64,000 nt of DNA from Prosapia bicincta (taxonomy: Eukaryota > Arthropoda > Insecta > Hemiptera > Cercopidae). The stretch lies in assembly GCA_036971475.1 (NCBI GenBank), contig JBAIZL010000005.1, positions 242,881,823 to 242,945,822 of the forward strand, in the 5' to 3' direction. The translations under genes and the position numbers were made by a program. The notes beneath the pieces were generated by a model. It saw nothing but the letters and a program-made list of their open reading frames with translations. It was not told the origin of the DNA and searched no databases. Below are positions 22,560-36,916 of the stretch, piece after piece (the first letter of the stretch is position 1; each line of letters opens with the position of its first letter).

Positions 22560-24400
22560 AACCATAATCATTACCAAAATCTGACTACTATGATTTGAGG
22601 AGAAGTGCTTAGTCTGTAGGAAAGAATGTAATCTTACTCCAGAATACTCTTCAGTTCATGGAATTTACTTTCTCTTTCAAAAGATAAAATCCAAGTTATC
22701 CATGGGCTATCAGAAACTGTATAACACAAAAATTCACTCTCTGTACCTGTGGTACATCCATTCACTACTCACTTTGTCAACTTGAAAATAGTTTTATCAT
22801 CCTATTGGTGCGGTCACTGAGTCATATTATTATTCACGTTGACTTGTTTGGTCATCTCTTCTTTATATTCTGCTGAGAGTTAATAAAATAAACCCTTTTC
22901 AGGAGATCTATTTGTATGACTCCTCACACCATCTGCACCATTGATGCTAACAGTGTGAGAAGGGCTCATGGTTACTAATGGTCCCATTCTATGAGCCAAA
23001 GTTAGTTGAGTCTGATACTTACAGAATTGTATAATGTCAGCTTTAATTTTGGAGCCATAGAACAAGATTTACTTTATATTATATAGAGCAATGGCTGTGG
23101 CATCGATGGTTGTTCCCTGCTTGCACTTGGGCCAGCCATGTTAGTCAATGCTACTATCAAAGTCACAGCCGTTGTTCTGACGCAACTTCAATAGAGGTAA
23201 TCATAATATGTTAGTTTGTCACCTAACTTTATTTCCAAGTAATTTCCCGGTCTCTTCATATAAATGGTTTTCTGGCTCACAGTCAATTGTAATATCATTG
23301 AAATCCTCTTTCTCTACAGTAAAGCAATCTCTGCCATTGGAATTGATATTTACAACCCGTGCCTCTACATCTATCAATTAATCTATCCATAACCTATAAC
23401 TATACTCCCATCTCAGTGTGGAGACCATAAGCATAGCCAAGCATACTAGCTTTGTCTGGCATATCTAACCTGAGCTGTCATATGATATAATCCACAGATT
23501 ATGTCCCAATAGTAAGGCGGCTGGAGGTGCTCCTCAGTGATCTCCTTAGCTCATTGCCCTCTGTTGCTATCTCACATCAAGCACTGATTTCTGGAGTAAT
23601 TCTTACAAGTACTTCAAATAACATAGTACAATAAATCTGTCCCAGTGTTTTTATTATGGTTTTGTAATGGGCCAAGTCAAAGTCATTATTGATGCTAAAC
23701 CTAAACAGCTAAACCATTGATCTAGCCACGTATCTGTAACACAGTTTTCTAGTCTCTATCAACTGCTTCTTTCACAACAACCCTCTTGGAATCCATGTTT
23801 GATATCGAAAAATCCTCCTGTAGTTCGTATTGCTTTTTACAAATTTTCCTTGGTCTTATGAAGTTTTTGTGTCAGTCTGACATACACTATGATTTATATT
23901 TATGAGGAATCAAGTGAGGCTTAGGCATGAGCAGTACCAGGCCCACTACTTTCCAGAGAGAAGAAAAAATTTCTCCTCTAAGTAAGGCATATTCACTCTT
24001 AAACTTCGGCAAATACTTTTAAAACTTCTCATGTCACTCCATCTGGCCCTGGAGCCTTCTCACTTTTTAGGGTATTCATAGCTCTAGACAATTCTATTTT
24101 GGTGAATAAATTAATATCAGTGATCCCAACTATTGTTTTCAAAGAGACTAGCCATCTGTGTTTAATAAAAGCACATCTACTACTCTCTTTTTTTTGTGTC
24201 TATTGCCTTGTTGTGGCCTCCACTCTCCAGTTTATGTGTCACTACCTTATATCCAATACCTTGAGAGTCTTCATGAAGCTCTTCACAGAGAGATTTCCAA
24301 CCCTGTTTACTTTGTCAGGTGTCGGTTACAAAAACCTAGCTGCCTAACACTTTCTCTTTTCTAAGCTTTCTCTGCCTTCCGTCTGAGGTAAAGGCATTTT
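22560..24400 (-). pseudogene. R1/jockey-type LINE reverse transcriptase remnant
   Basis: The minus strand, with many stops and frameshifts, retains LINE motifs in the right order. Near 24290-24230 it reads ELHEDSQGIGYKVVTHKL (family W G.gYkiV). At 24110-24040 it reads FTKIELSRAMNTLKSEKAPG and PDGVT, the start of the RT fingers. Then come LWKVVGLVLLMPKP, GAPP with LLLGHNLW around 23540, and LDMPDKASMLGYAYG near 23440, where the catalytic YADD is mutated to YAYG. At 23060-22890 YGSKIKADII and LTLAHRMGPLVTMSPSHTVS match the post-RT YG..IWA and QR..aLR..saYRTVS region of R1-like LINEs. The enzyme would copy its RNA at a nicked target. This copy is dead. It stands next to, but separate from, the fragment at 24.7 kb. 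Confidence 0.8.
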
Positions 24401-24689
24401 TATCCATTCTCTTTACTAGTGTTATTCTTAGAATTGCTGATCTCCGTGTGAGGACTTTTAATGTTCAATTAACTATGCGATTACTACTCTCACTAGAACT
24501 ACATTACAACTAATGACTAGTTATTTTAATATTATTAATATTCTAAATAAAATAGGTATTCATAACTAATAATCAGAACAACAAGTAAATTTGTGTCATA
24601 AAATTACTGTTTCAATGTAAAAATTTTACTGAACGTCATGGAGAAAAAATCTGAGAGTTAAAAATAAAACACAAATCAAAGAAAACCTG

Positions 24690-24965
24690 ATTGATTGATT
24701 TGATTTAGCCAATGAATGCCCTTGGCAATAAAGCCATTTGACGACGAGCCTCCCAGTACTGGCTAGACATGGTCGGTTGATCTCCATGCAAAACTTAACA
24801 GAAACGCAGATGGTCTTTATCCATCTGACCATTGTGGCAAAGTGGGCAGGTATCGGTGTCTGCCAGGCATATGCGATGCAGATGAGCCTGAAGATAGTCA
24901 TGTCCAGTGCGCAAGCGAAACACTGCTACAGCTCTCGCTCTTGGCAGATTGTTAATCCACTAATT
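24690..24965 (-). pseudogene. LINE 3' end: RNase H C-terminus and CCHC knuckle
   Basis: The minus strand reads ARAVAVFRLRTGHDYLQAHL, then ADTDTCPLCHNG and DHLRFC before a TAA, then in another frame SQYWEARRQMALLP. It is the diverged homologue of the RNase H tail at 40796-41600 (LTGHDYLQAHLYRFGLAESD, TCPLCLNG). The CPLC..H....C motif is a zinc knuckle. After the coding part the strand ends in a TCAA-type simple tail (near 24690-24705), as expected at a LINE 3' terminus. Confidence 0.8.
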
Positions 24966-27900
24966 CTAACTAAAGAAAATCTAGTGAATGGTACACAAAC
25001 AAATTATGACTGACTTAGTTGAAAGAATTTATAAAGAAAATGAAAGTAATATAAAATCAAAGGCAGTTTCATAATGAAGAACTATTTTAAAGGAAAACCA
25101 AGCGTATTAAGGATCAAACTACAGACAAAATTTAAATTAAACTACATTAAAATAAGATTGAAAAACGTAATTTCAAATTGATGGTTGCGAGTGATAAAAT
25201 ATATTGAAGGAATACTCAGTGGGTATATTAATGATAAGGATTAAAGCCAAGAAGAATAACTTTGGAAAAGTAACACAATTATGAAAACAGTCCCTTTCTG
25301 TGGTAAATCATTGACAGATTTTTTAAAATAAATTATCTATTTCCAATCATACTTTATAAGTTCAGAATGGTTTTCTAAAATATTTAAAAAATCAAAACAT
25401 AATTGATTACTAAAGATATTTAGATTGGTGTAATGACAAAGTAATAAAACCTAATACATAATAAAGAACCCTATTTCATTGTCAATAATTTGTTTTTCCA
25501 TATTGTTTCAATAACAAAGTCATATTCAGAAGTTCAGTATAACTGCACTAAATCTAAATTATAAATAAAATTATTGATCGTTATTTGTTACCTACTTATG
25601 CTTACAAGCTAAGCTCAAATTTTGGTAGACTATAAAATGTGTTACACCCACTGTAAGACGTAGACAAGCAGCTATGAAGGGCGTGTAATTTAATAATTCA
25701 AGCCTATTATTCAATTTATGTCCAAGTTCAATCTGGTCTGTGATCCATTCACACATCCGTAACTTAAACATGTGTTTAGCCTACCTTGGACTAAGATAGA
25801 TGTATTCATAAAGCTGAATGGAGAATACAGACTATGTCTGACACAAAAAGGTAAACATGGTTCACAAAGTTTTTTAAAATGAATTATTTATTTATAAAAT
25901 ACAATAATATATATTGAAGAATGTATGCATGTATTAGAGAGCATAACATCTGTATTTCTTTTAAAATTTCATTTTGATTTTTTCACTATATTAGATACGT
26001 TTGTTATCTCTTAAACCGTTAAAATACTTGAAGATGGTACTTTTTCTGGTTTTATTTTAAAAATTCATGCAGCTTCATTTTATACTTAAAATGCATCTTG
26101 TAAAAATATTTTATGAATTTCTAATTCTTGGGCTAAGTAAATGACCTAAAAGTATGATTTAAACTTAAAACCATAAAAGTTTATTTTTTTTATTATATAA
26201 AGAGTTTTTCTTATTTTTTTATATATTATATTTGGGAATGAAAACCATGTTTTAAGTAAATGCATTTTCTTAAATTTTAAGATAAATAGAACTTGTATCA
26301 TTTTTATGAATAATAGTAATAGATGTCTATATATTTTAATCTAAAAGGGTAATATGATTGGTGTTATTTTGGTGAAGTAATAAAATTAGTGCAGTAAATT
26401 TTAGCCGGCTTTTATTATAACAAAGTAAACAAATATTACAAAAATAAATATAATATATACGAAATTGGGATAGTTGGGTTATAGGCCTACATCTTGAAGT
26501 TTTTCAAAACAAAATTATTTATTAATTTACTTTTCAAAAACCACTATATACTGAGCACAAGAACAAGCCTGTCCATCCACTGAGCATTGCATTAACCAAG
26601 TGTGAAACGGGTTCCTTTCATATGAAAATTCTTATGAAACAAGTTATTCATATGAGAAAATTGTTTTTAATAAGTTATTTATTGTAAAGTTTATTTTCCT
26701 CTTCTAACAATGGGTTTTGAACTTTACACTTACAGGGTGTTAAAAAAAATCTTTAGTAATACCAAGTGTGAGATATTGCTTTTGTAACTGACTAATATTT
26801 AGAATAATCCAATATTTAGAATTAATCTCATCCAAAATTGTTATAAAAAATACATTTACCCTTCATATGGGTTTTAATTTAGTTTAATTTTTAAAACTAT
26901 ACATTTTCTTTTCTTTAAAGTTTTGGCTATTACAGGTTTCCGCCATCATTTGAATAAACATTGAATTTAACACTAATAAAAATAGCAAAATATTTAAAAC
27001 ACACATATACATAATCCTTCAAACATTATTGCAAGAAAATGGATGCATACAAAAAATGCCTTGAAACCTACTCCTGGTTTTAAATAAATGACTAGATTAA
27101 TTTCAAATAATTTACGGTTTATTTTGTGTTTTTAAATTTCCTGAATTTATATATGCTTGCATAGTGAATTTGTGTACAAACTATTACTATTTTTGTTACT
27201 GTAATAGAAACAATTTTGTTGATATATTTCTGTTGTTTAAGCATTATATTCAGGTCAAATTTTATAAGCTGGCATTTGGCTCTTAGGTAGAAATTGTGTA
27301 TTCGTCATCTATAAAACATTAGGAATTGTCTGTCATTATTCCTCATCGGGGCCATAAATCGCGGCCTACCAATCCCTTAGACAATCCTATTAGCACGCTT
27401 CCATGAACTCCCTATTTTCATTTGTTGTTAATTGTACTATACATTTAAAAGTACTCATAAGTAACATAATAAAGAGTCAACCCTATGAGTCAGCAGAAGT
27501 CCAGGGGTTGATGTTTTTGAAAATGGCCTGCAAGCACCTCCACCCTCACCTCGTCTATGGCCTCTCGTGGCAGCCTATAAAATTTTACCTATGTCAGTTA
27601 GTATGAGTATTTCTTCCTAGAAAGAGATTGTAAGTATAAGGATGATTATGGCCCACAGCTTAAATCTGTAGCACATAAAACTCCTGTAGGGGGTATAGTG
27701 ATGATCACGTTATCATCTGTGCTGGGTCGCATACCTAAAGTAGATTTACTCTCCAAAGGGGTTTTAAAGAGGTGTCTGTCTACCTGTTACTACCTCTATT
27801 TAGGAAGAAGAATCAGAAAGGGTAGCACAAAGATGAGACTAAGGAAAGGCCTGGTACAGGGGAAAGTTATTGCATTTCGGCTACCTGAAGTACATCTGAC

Positions 27901-29404
27901 CTGTACCAATGTTAAAAGAGGTGTCTTTTGCCAGGATTGGTATAATTTTATTCAGGTTTAAAATAGGATAAAAATAGGACACATGTCATGCATATAAAGC
28001 TTTCCGGACTTCAATTCAAATTTCAGCATAAGTTTTTTTACATTTGTCAGTAGATACTGTTATATAATCCTGGTGAATATGACAACATATCTGTGGTGTA
28101 AACTTTAAGCCACAGATAAAAATTATCTGTGACTCAGATTGAAAAATTAAAATTAGCACTTGGTTGAAAAAGTATTTTTTAAAACTACACTTCATTTAAA
28201 ATAACATTTCAAAAACCATTTTGTCACATTGTTCAAGTCATGTTTGTAAAATTTTACTTTTAATGTTACTGTAACTCAAGTAAGGTGGTTTATGAAAAGA
28301 CTTTCCAGTACAGTTGATCTCGAAATTTTCCAAATGTAACTATGATTAGTGTTTGTATGTTTTTTTGAGCATTATTTTTCTCTTACTTATATAAAAGTGG
28401 TCACAGCACCAAACCAAACCTATTTGGAGCTCAAAATATATATTAACCACATTGGCTGTATAGGACCGTTTTGTTAAAATAGTCAGCCAAGTTAGCTGTG
28501 TAGGGTCCTGGAAGTATTGTTATTTTTTAGCAAAGACTTGAAGTTCATCAGTATCGATGTTAACCACTAGGAAGAAATATTGAGATGGGGAGTAAATATG
28601 TTACAAACAAGTGTTCTAATATATGTTCAAAGAGGTTTTATTGTATGTACTGGGTTTGTACATTTAATATGGAATTATTTGTGTTTTAGTATTTTTGTTA
28701 ATTTCATATAGGTTCACTCTATTCAATTTAGTCTATTTGTTAAAGTGGGGAGTATGCAGGATGTAGTTGGTGTATATGTAAGTGTTGGGAATAGCAAAAG
28801 TTGATTCAGATTAATATTTGGTTGAGCGAATATTAAAAAGATTTTGAATCTTGTGAAATACACCCAAATTTGTTACATTCTGTACTGTTTAGGTTTCATT
28901 TAGGTCTACCTCGTAAAGTGAGTTTGTTTGTTTGTTTGTGTTTTATAACTGTTTGTTTCAAATGATATTCTGTATCGTTTACAGAAGTTTTGGTATATTG
29001 ATAATTTGGGTGTGGGAACTTTATTGACGATTTGTTTTGAAGTATTATTTATATATGAGAGTGTAGTCAACTTTTTCCCTTTGTTGTATTGTTTTTGTTC
29101 GTGTTTTGTGTTTCGTGTCATTTCTTAATATTGATTATTTTATTACTTTATCCATTTATGTGATTGAAATATTTAATTGTTGGTCTAGTAATTTCATAGC
29201 TTGTGTTTTCGATGGACATTGTTATTTGATTTTCAGCTCATACTTTAAAATGTATGTTTTTTTTCAGTTGCTAGTAATCATGTATATATTTTAATGAAAT
29301 ACTATACCTTAACAGAGAATAAATTTATTTGTTATATCTTCAGAAATGATGACAAACGACAAAAATTATATTACTTTTACGACTAAATTATATTACATTA
29401 TACT
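24966..29404. other. AT-rich noncoding stretch, no gene supported
   Basis: Only short frames are present. The most GC-rich islands are 27330-27600 and 27650-27960. The second holds an 87-codon plus-strand frame without a recognisable domain. About 26565-26650 shows a GCATT and GAAACGGGT block similar to PLE 3' ends, very degraded. I found no exon for the cadherin cytoplasmic tail here. Confidence 0.4.
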
Positions 29405-30200
29405 AAATATCGGTAAATGTCAGGACTGTGGTATGTGTTGCCGCTAAATGTTGAGACAGCGTCAGCAAAATATATCGACTCTAAATGTCGGGTCGGACTA
29501 TCCCTCAGCTCTATTATTCGGTGGTAAATGTCAAGACTGTGGTATGTGTCGCCGCTAAAGGTCGAGACTGCGTCAGCAAAATGTATCGTCGCTAAATGAC
29601 GGGTCGGACTATCCCTCGGCTCTATCCATCGATGGTAAATGTCATGACTGCTGTATGTATCGCTGCTAAATGTTGGGACTGTGCGTCAGCAAAATGTTTC
29701 GTCGCTAAATGTCGGGTCGGACTATCCTCAGATCTATCCATCGGTGGTAAATGTCATGACTGCGGTATGTGTCGCCGCTAAGTGTTGGGATTGTGCGTCA
29801 GCAAAATGTATCGTCGCTAAATGTCGGGTCGGACTATCCCTCAGATCTATCCATCGGTGGTAAATGTCTTGACTGCGGTATGTGTCGCCGCTAAATGTTG
29901 GTACTGTGTATCAGCAAAATGAGTCGACTCTAAATGTCAGAACTGTAAGGCGTTGAATATCCACCTCAATTGTCGGGTTGTGTGTCGGCTCTGATCTCGG
30001 ACTATACGATGGTGCCAAATGTTGGGACTGTGGCTCGGCACGGAATGCCGTTTCTTTACGTCGGCAATATACGTCGACAATTCAATCTAAACTGTAAGGG
30101 ATTGGATACCTCTCTCGTGTGTCGGTTGTGTCGACGCTAAATGTTTGTCTATACGTCGGAAATTAATGTCTCAACTATGTGTCGCCGGTAAACCGGAACA
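29405..30200. repeat. GC-richer minisatellite of about 112 bp
   Basis: Copies carrying GGGTCGGACTATCC occur at 29490, 29601, 29714 and 29826, each followed by TCTATCCATCGGTGGTAAAT or a close variant, TGTGTCGCCGCTAA and GCGTCAGCAAAATG. The last 250 bases are degraded copies. The array is dense in CpG and much less AT-rich than its surroundings. Short open frames here are incidental. Confidence 0.9.
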
Positions 30201-30949
30201 GTGCCATCGCTAAGCGATATTTAAAGTTATTAATATGTAAATTTGAAGGCTACTGCATTGCAGGAATAGTATGCTTCAGGTGTAGAGGTTATATCAGCCT
30301 TTATTATTCTATTAGGCATACAGGCTATAGGCCTACAGTACAGTATCACTTTCTTACCAACAGAAATCTAAAGTGGGTTACACTGAAATATTATGTGTGT
30401 GTGTGTGTGTGACTGTCAGATCTATTTCACTAGAAAATCTTCTCCTATTCTAAAGCTGTTTCAGTTTCAGCTTTTTCCAATCTTTCAAACAAGGCTATAA
30501 TTGTCGTTACTCAGTTGTCTTCCTAACAATTATTTACGTTTCGTTTCATACGTTCATTTCGGGTTCGCAAAAAGAAAGTTTTATTTTCTTTTATCTATCC
30601 ATATAAAAATCTTAATTTTTAAAATTAACTTTCTTCCTAACAAATACATATTTAAAAAAAATCATATATCTAATGCTCTTGCTAACAATTGTTCGCGTTT
30701 TCTACCAACGCAAATCCTAACAAATCCTTTCTCTTATATTATTTATTCCTCTTTCTAACATATCTGCTTTTCTTACGTCTAGGCTATTTAAATATCTCTT
30801 TCTGACATAAATCCATGCTGATTTCTATAAAAAATCCTTAAAAATCTTAATTTTCTACTATTGAATGGTCTTAATAACATGTCTTTACTTTACTTCTATT
30901 TAATTAACTTCTTCCTATCAAAATTCTTTGTTTTCTGTGTATCTTCTAA

Positions 30950-31510
30950 ACGTTTTTTTATTTTCTCTTCAACTTAATGCTCCTCCTAACATATATCTAA
31001 GTTTATTTTTTGCAAAAATCCCACAAATCTTTATTTTCTCTTCTATTTAAGGGTATTCTTAACACATATCTACGTTTACGTCTAGTTTAATTAACTAACC
31101 GATTACTAACATATTTCTACGTTTATTTTTTTTTGCAAAAATCCTACAAATCTTAATTTTATCTTCTGTATAAGGGTACTTTTAAAATATCTCTACGTTT
31201 ACGTCTGGGCTAATTAAATAACCGCTTACTAACATATATCTACATTTATTTCTAGCAAAAATCCTATACATCTTTATTTTCTCTTCTATATAAGGGTATT
31301 CCTAACATATCTCTACGTTTACGTCTGGGCTAATTAATAACCCGCTTACTAACATATATCTACATTTATTTCTAGCAAAAAATCTACAAATCTTTATTTT
31401 CTCTTCTATATAAGGGTATTCTTAACATATCTCTACTTTTACGTCCAGGTTAATTAATTAACCGCTTACTAACATATATCTACGTTCATTTACAGCAAAC
31501 ATCCTACAAA
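30950..31510. repeat. tandem array of about 119 bp
   Basis: Units containing TCTTTATTTTCTCTTCTAT, AAGGGTATTC, ACGTTTACGTCT(A/G)G, TTACTAACATATATCTAC and AGCAAAAATCC repeat about four to five times. They become better conserved towards the 3' side. Confidence 0.85.
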
Positions 31511-31524
31511 TATTTATTGTTATT

Positions 31525-31700
31525 TGTTTCGATACTCACTTGAGCTACTAGTTTTTCACTAAAAGACTTGACCATGTGTTGTTATGTTACACTTACCTAT
31601 AGCAGCACTTACATTTTATATTATTTAGAACGGGCGTTGCGTGACATATGTCCCATTGTCAACTCCGATCGTAACCGATCTCTTGGTTGTTTTAGTTTAG
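31525..31700 (-). mobile_element. PLE 5' unit, diverged single copy
   Basis: Minus orientation, with GAGCTACTAGTTTTTCACTA, TTACACTTACCTATAGCAGC and TTGACAATGGGACA readable on the appropriate strand. It belongs to the family at 3.1, 11.7, 12.7 and 15.5 kb. Confidence 0.6.
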
Positions 31701-32198
31701 GGTTTGGGGGGGGGGAGAGTAGGATAGGGATTTTGGATATAATTTTAGAGTATTTGGGTAATAATGTCGAAAAGTGTATGCGAGTTTTAATGTAATTCTC
31801 AATTACTCTTACCTACATTAAAACAATAATGTGTGTAGGGTGTAGTTTGAAATGTTTGTATGTTTCGTATTTGGTTATGAAGCAGTTTTGCAATTGCATT
31901 TACGAAATGTGTTAGATAGTTTGTGAGTTTTGGCTAAACTGTATTATTGTTGAATATTTTATGGGTTGCCGTGTTGGCTATTTGGGGTTGGGTTACTGAG
32001 TTTATTTTTCAGGCGGTTGTACAGTTTATCAATAACTCTGATACTATAATGATCTACGTCATATTTTTGTAGAATATTTAGTCTAGATTGATATAGCTAT
32101 TGAGTTACGGTCTATGTGCTCAAGGATAACATCTATGGAGTATAGGTAAGAATCTTAGTTTATTATTTAGTTCTTTTCTTAATTTTGATTTGAAAACT

Positions 32199-32201
<3 letters not shown>

Positions 32202-32258
<57 letters not shown>
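32202..32258. repeat. (TA)n microsatellite
   Basis: Uninterrupted TA dinucleotides. Confidence 0.95.
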
Positions 32259-32260
<2 letters not shown>

Positions 32261-32689
32261 CCTATGTTATTCCATTTTAACAATTGTTAACATATATATT
32301 GTGGAAGGCCAGAATCAAGTTTATCACAGCAGTATTGCAACATTATCAGTTGTAGAGATAGATATGTTTATATATAATATAAATATTTATATTAAAAAGT
32401 TAAATAATAATATCTGATGTTCAATCGACCTAGCCAGCCTCAGATTCATGCTCAGATTGTAATTATTGACAAAATTTAAATGTGAGGGGTGCGACCTCAT
32501 GTCAGTGATATTACATGGCCATGAAAAGGGAAACATTAGGTGGAAGATTAAGAACCCCTGATTTAGACTATCGCAATCGAAATATACCTCGGTACTTGAA
32601 TACTTTAGTAATATTTGCGTCATTATAATAATAATGCAATGCAGGACAGATAAAATTAGAACTTTTCGAATCAAAGGTAGAGGAAAAGA

Positions 32690-32850
32690 GGTTATGACCA
32701 TCCAGGTACAAGGAAATATTTGTACTGACAACCTTTGTACCTAACGCGATGCCGCCAGTAGAGGCTTCGCAAAAGGAAAGATTGTTTCGATACGCGTTAA
32801 CAAGTAAGCCCTTGCGTAGTCACTTATTTAGGTATTTTTTAATTATAGTT
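32690..32850 (+). mobile_element. single copy of the 19.7-kb foldback family
   Basis: CTTCGCAAAAGGAAAGATTG, TTTCGATACGCG and AACAAGTAAGC correspond to one arm of the foldback at 19711-19875. Immediately upstream is CCTTTGTACC, GATGCCGCCAGTAGAGGC and TTCGC, a degraded hairpin in the position of the hammerhead-like motif. Confidence 0.45.
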
Positions 32851-33930
32851 TAATCGGTGAATTCAAGGTTACATCAAACAACGTTTACAAGGAAATCGTT
32901 GGAAAAGTATATAAAGTTACTCCGTGTATGGTGTTGAAGATAGTTCGGAGAGGTTACAGAGAAAGGGCGTCAGCCCTCTCTTAGTAAGCGTAGCCCACAC
33001 TTCACCTGTAGTGAATTCCTTGCTATACCCCCTACTGTTCTGAGTTCGATAATTTATTTATGTATTGAGAAGTCATAGATAAAGATAAATTGAGCCAAAA
33101 ACCTAAACAAAAACGTTATTACTTCATTTCGATTTGTTTAAACATTTATTTCCCTTTAATAGGTAACTTAATAACAGTTTTTTCACCAATGTTGTTTTAA
33201 GAAATTAGGATGAGATATTTTGTGGTTAAATTTCATAGAAGACACTCTAGGGTGCTAAAACAGCTTTTTAGAAAATTAAATTCTATAGCAAAGAAATAAA
33301 ATATTATTTTCTTAAGAAAAAAACTCTTTCACTGAAGTGGAAATAATTCACATAACCGTTAAATTTAATATGGTATTTGTTCTCAAAACTTGGCTGAAGT
33401 AACTATGAGAAAGTTAAACTTTTTTCTAATCGGAAGTAAAAGAAATTAAAACATTTTCGTTTCAATAAACCTATAAAAACCAAATGCTATTCGACTTCCA
33501 TTTTTTTCAGATATTTAACTTAAAAATTCATTTTTAATACAAAAACGTTTCTTTGTAATATCAGTCAGTGACTGAAACGTACATAATAAATTATCGTGTT
33601 GAAACATAATTTCACTTTATAAACATAACCCTTTATGAAATAATTCTTTTGCATAAATGCTTAATGTAACTACAATACTATCTACCCAGGATATTAAAAC
33701 AAGTACAAAGTATCTGACTAGGATAGTTTTGGTAATAAAAAAAACTAAATGTAAGTTTTCTGAGTATGAACAAGAAATATAAAATTTAAAAAAGTCAATT
33801 CCTACTTATGTGAAAAAGATAATAATTTTCATTTTTCTTTTATGTATATAGGCCTAAATATGTCAGAATAGCAATATTACGTAGCCAAATAGAAAGCGAA
33901 TTTCCTTGAAGTTTTCCATTTCCCTTTCAA
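32851..33930. other. noncoding AT-rich DNA
   Basis: No feature recognised. Confidence 0.4.
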
Positions 33931-34460
33931 TTTATGGTGTTTGGCTATTATTTTTGTTTGTTACTATTTATACGCTTTTTTTTATTACTTTCATTGTGTT
34001 GTAGTTTCTTTTCGCTTTCCTTTCGCATTGTCCGTTTGTGAAGCTAGGTTCGGTACCGGTTATCCAGTTTGTTTGTTTGTATTATTCTTTTCATTCATTT
34101 GTAATCCTTTAGCATTATTTATGGTATTGTGGGGAAACCATGGCAACACATTAAGGTTTTAAAATGAAGGTTTCGACCACAGGAGGAAAAGAAAAATTCA
34201 TATACTTCTTTAAGAGATACACTTCTGGCTATGGAAAAGTCGGCTCAGTGCCAAAGCGCTAAACTTTGAAGATGAAGATTCTAAGTTCGAATCCGGTCTA
34301 GACCCCCAAACTTCTATAATTTAATTACTGAAAAATATTTGGAAAAACTGTGGTAACATCAACTGTCATTCCCTACAGGTTAAAAAAAAGCATTTGAAAC
34401 TGATTGGATGAATAAAAATGTATTTTTATTAACGATTGTACGAGATACATATCAGGAGAG
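33931..34460 (+). repeat. dispersed repeat with tRNA-like box A and box B
   Basis: This segment is a diverged copy of 53936-54330: both contain TTATTCTTTTCATTCATTT, GGTTTCGAC, AATTCATATAC, ATATTTG(G/A)AAAAA and ATGAATAAAAA(T/C)GTGTTTT-like stretches in the same order. Only this copy includes about 60 bases with GTCGGCTCAGTGCC (box A-like, near 34239) and AGTTCGAATCC (box B-like, 34284-34294). A tRNA-derived SINE head is possible, but the T stem pairs poorly. Confidence 0.45.
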
Positions 34461-35373
34461 TGTGAGCTAAGAGAAGACAATTAAAAAAGTTTTATTCATT
34501 CTTGTAAAAATTTAAACACCGGAAATAATTGCCGGAAATAATTGAGTAAACATAGCTTACAAACTGTCGTACTATTAAGATAGCAGCGACGAGTGTTTTC
34601 ACTGAGTCTGCTATTTTGCGTAAATGTATCGAACCCTTTCTGGATTTCAGTGTTATTATTACCTGTATTATTATTCAGTGTTATATTATTTTCTTATAAA
34701 AAAATCTAATATAAATGGTTATTTTGTAGCTAGATTGTTATTTACGTGTACAGTAATGTAGCGAAATAAACAAACATTTACTTTATGCAGTTTTTGTTTG
34801 TTGCTACATTCAGATTGTTTCAAAGTTTGCAAAATTTTAAACAGTATTTATGGTTTGAGGTGTTTCAAACCAACCGTTTCTTGAAGGCTGTATTATGTAC
34901 CTGAGCAACGAGAGAAACAAAAATCAAATTCGATTATAGAATAATGTAAAATGAAAATTTTACTGTTTTAAAAGGACGATAAACAAGCTATATGTGAACA
35001 AATAAAAAATTGTTGCAAAAGTATAAAATTAAACTTTTACATTTTTTAAAAGGACGATTAATTTTAAAAATCATTTTCATGTTGTGGTAACTGGATTCAG
35101 GTAAATGCTTCTTTTTTTAAGTGAAACATTTTCTGTTACAACTTGCAACTGCTATAGCCTTAACCTAGAAAAACTCCAAAGCAAATCCTGTCTTACCACT
35201 TCGAGTAAAGGGTTCAGCTCTTAATTTATGGTTTTAAATAAGCAATAAAAAAAACATGCTAATTGTGCACAGTAAGGGAGGCACTGCAGTTAAACTTTCT
35301 TTTTACTGATATATCGGGAATTGGTTTTCAGCGCTCCCTGCTGGCCTTCGATACAACTAAACGGACGGCAGTC
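34461..35373. other. noncoding DNA upstream of the candidate promoter
   Basis: No coding or repeat structure recognised. Confidence 0.4.
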
Positions 35374-35406
35374 AGTAGTTTCGGACCTGTGCGATACACA
35401 AGTTGT
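35372..35406 (+). promoter_or_regulatory. candidate Inr plus DPE core promoter
   Basis: TCAGTA at 35372-35377 fits the arthropod initiator TCA(G/T)T(C/T) at five of six positions, with A+1 at 35374. Exactly at +28 to +33 (35401-35406) stands AGTTGT, a full match to the downstream promoter element RGWYVT, whose spacing from the initiator is strict. No TATA box is evident at -30. Surrounding sequence (CGGACGGCAG, CGGACCTGTGCG) is less AT-rich than its neighbourhood. Short motifs arise by chance, so the joint spacing is the main evidence. Confidence 0.5.
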
Positions 35407-35490
35407 GAAATGTGATCATTGTTATGTGTGTGTTATCAGTGTAGCAGTGGTGAAATAAATAAGTGTAGTGGGTCAACTGTTATCCGCGAG
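35374..35490 (+). other. candidate noncoding first exon
   Basis: From the predicted start to a strong donor (CGCGAG followed by GTGAGT at 35491) the sequence is 117 nt. Its ATGs open only into two- to seven-codon frames, so it would be 5' UTR. The rest of this gene was not found. With introns of several kilobases it may continue past the window. Confidence 0.42.
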
Positions 35491-35496
35491 GTGAGT

Positions 35497-36725
<1,229 letters not shown>

Positions 36726-36916
36726 AGCACGTATGTGTACATGTATCCTCGCACAGGATGTATGAGGTTATGTGCGAGTTTATGTACGCATGTGTGTGAG
36801 CTAGTGTAGGATTTCGGAAATAATTAACCAAATAGTTCTAATATTCGATTTTTTTCGCACATAGGCTATTCTGAACAAGAAACAAGGGAATTTATGAGCC
36901 TCCCACTACATAAATA

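Noticed and set aside
24738..25013. 91-codon plus-strand frame
   Set aside because: It is antisense to the LINE RNase H tail that is recognisable on the minus strand.
27698..27961. 87-codon plus-strand frame in a GC-richer island
   Set aside because: No domain, no promoter, and no splice sites consistent with an exon. Possibly transposon-derived but not identifiable.
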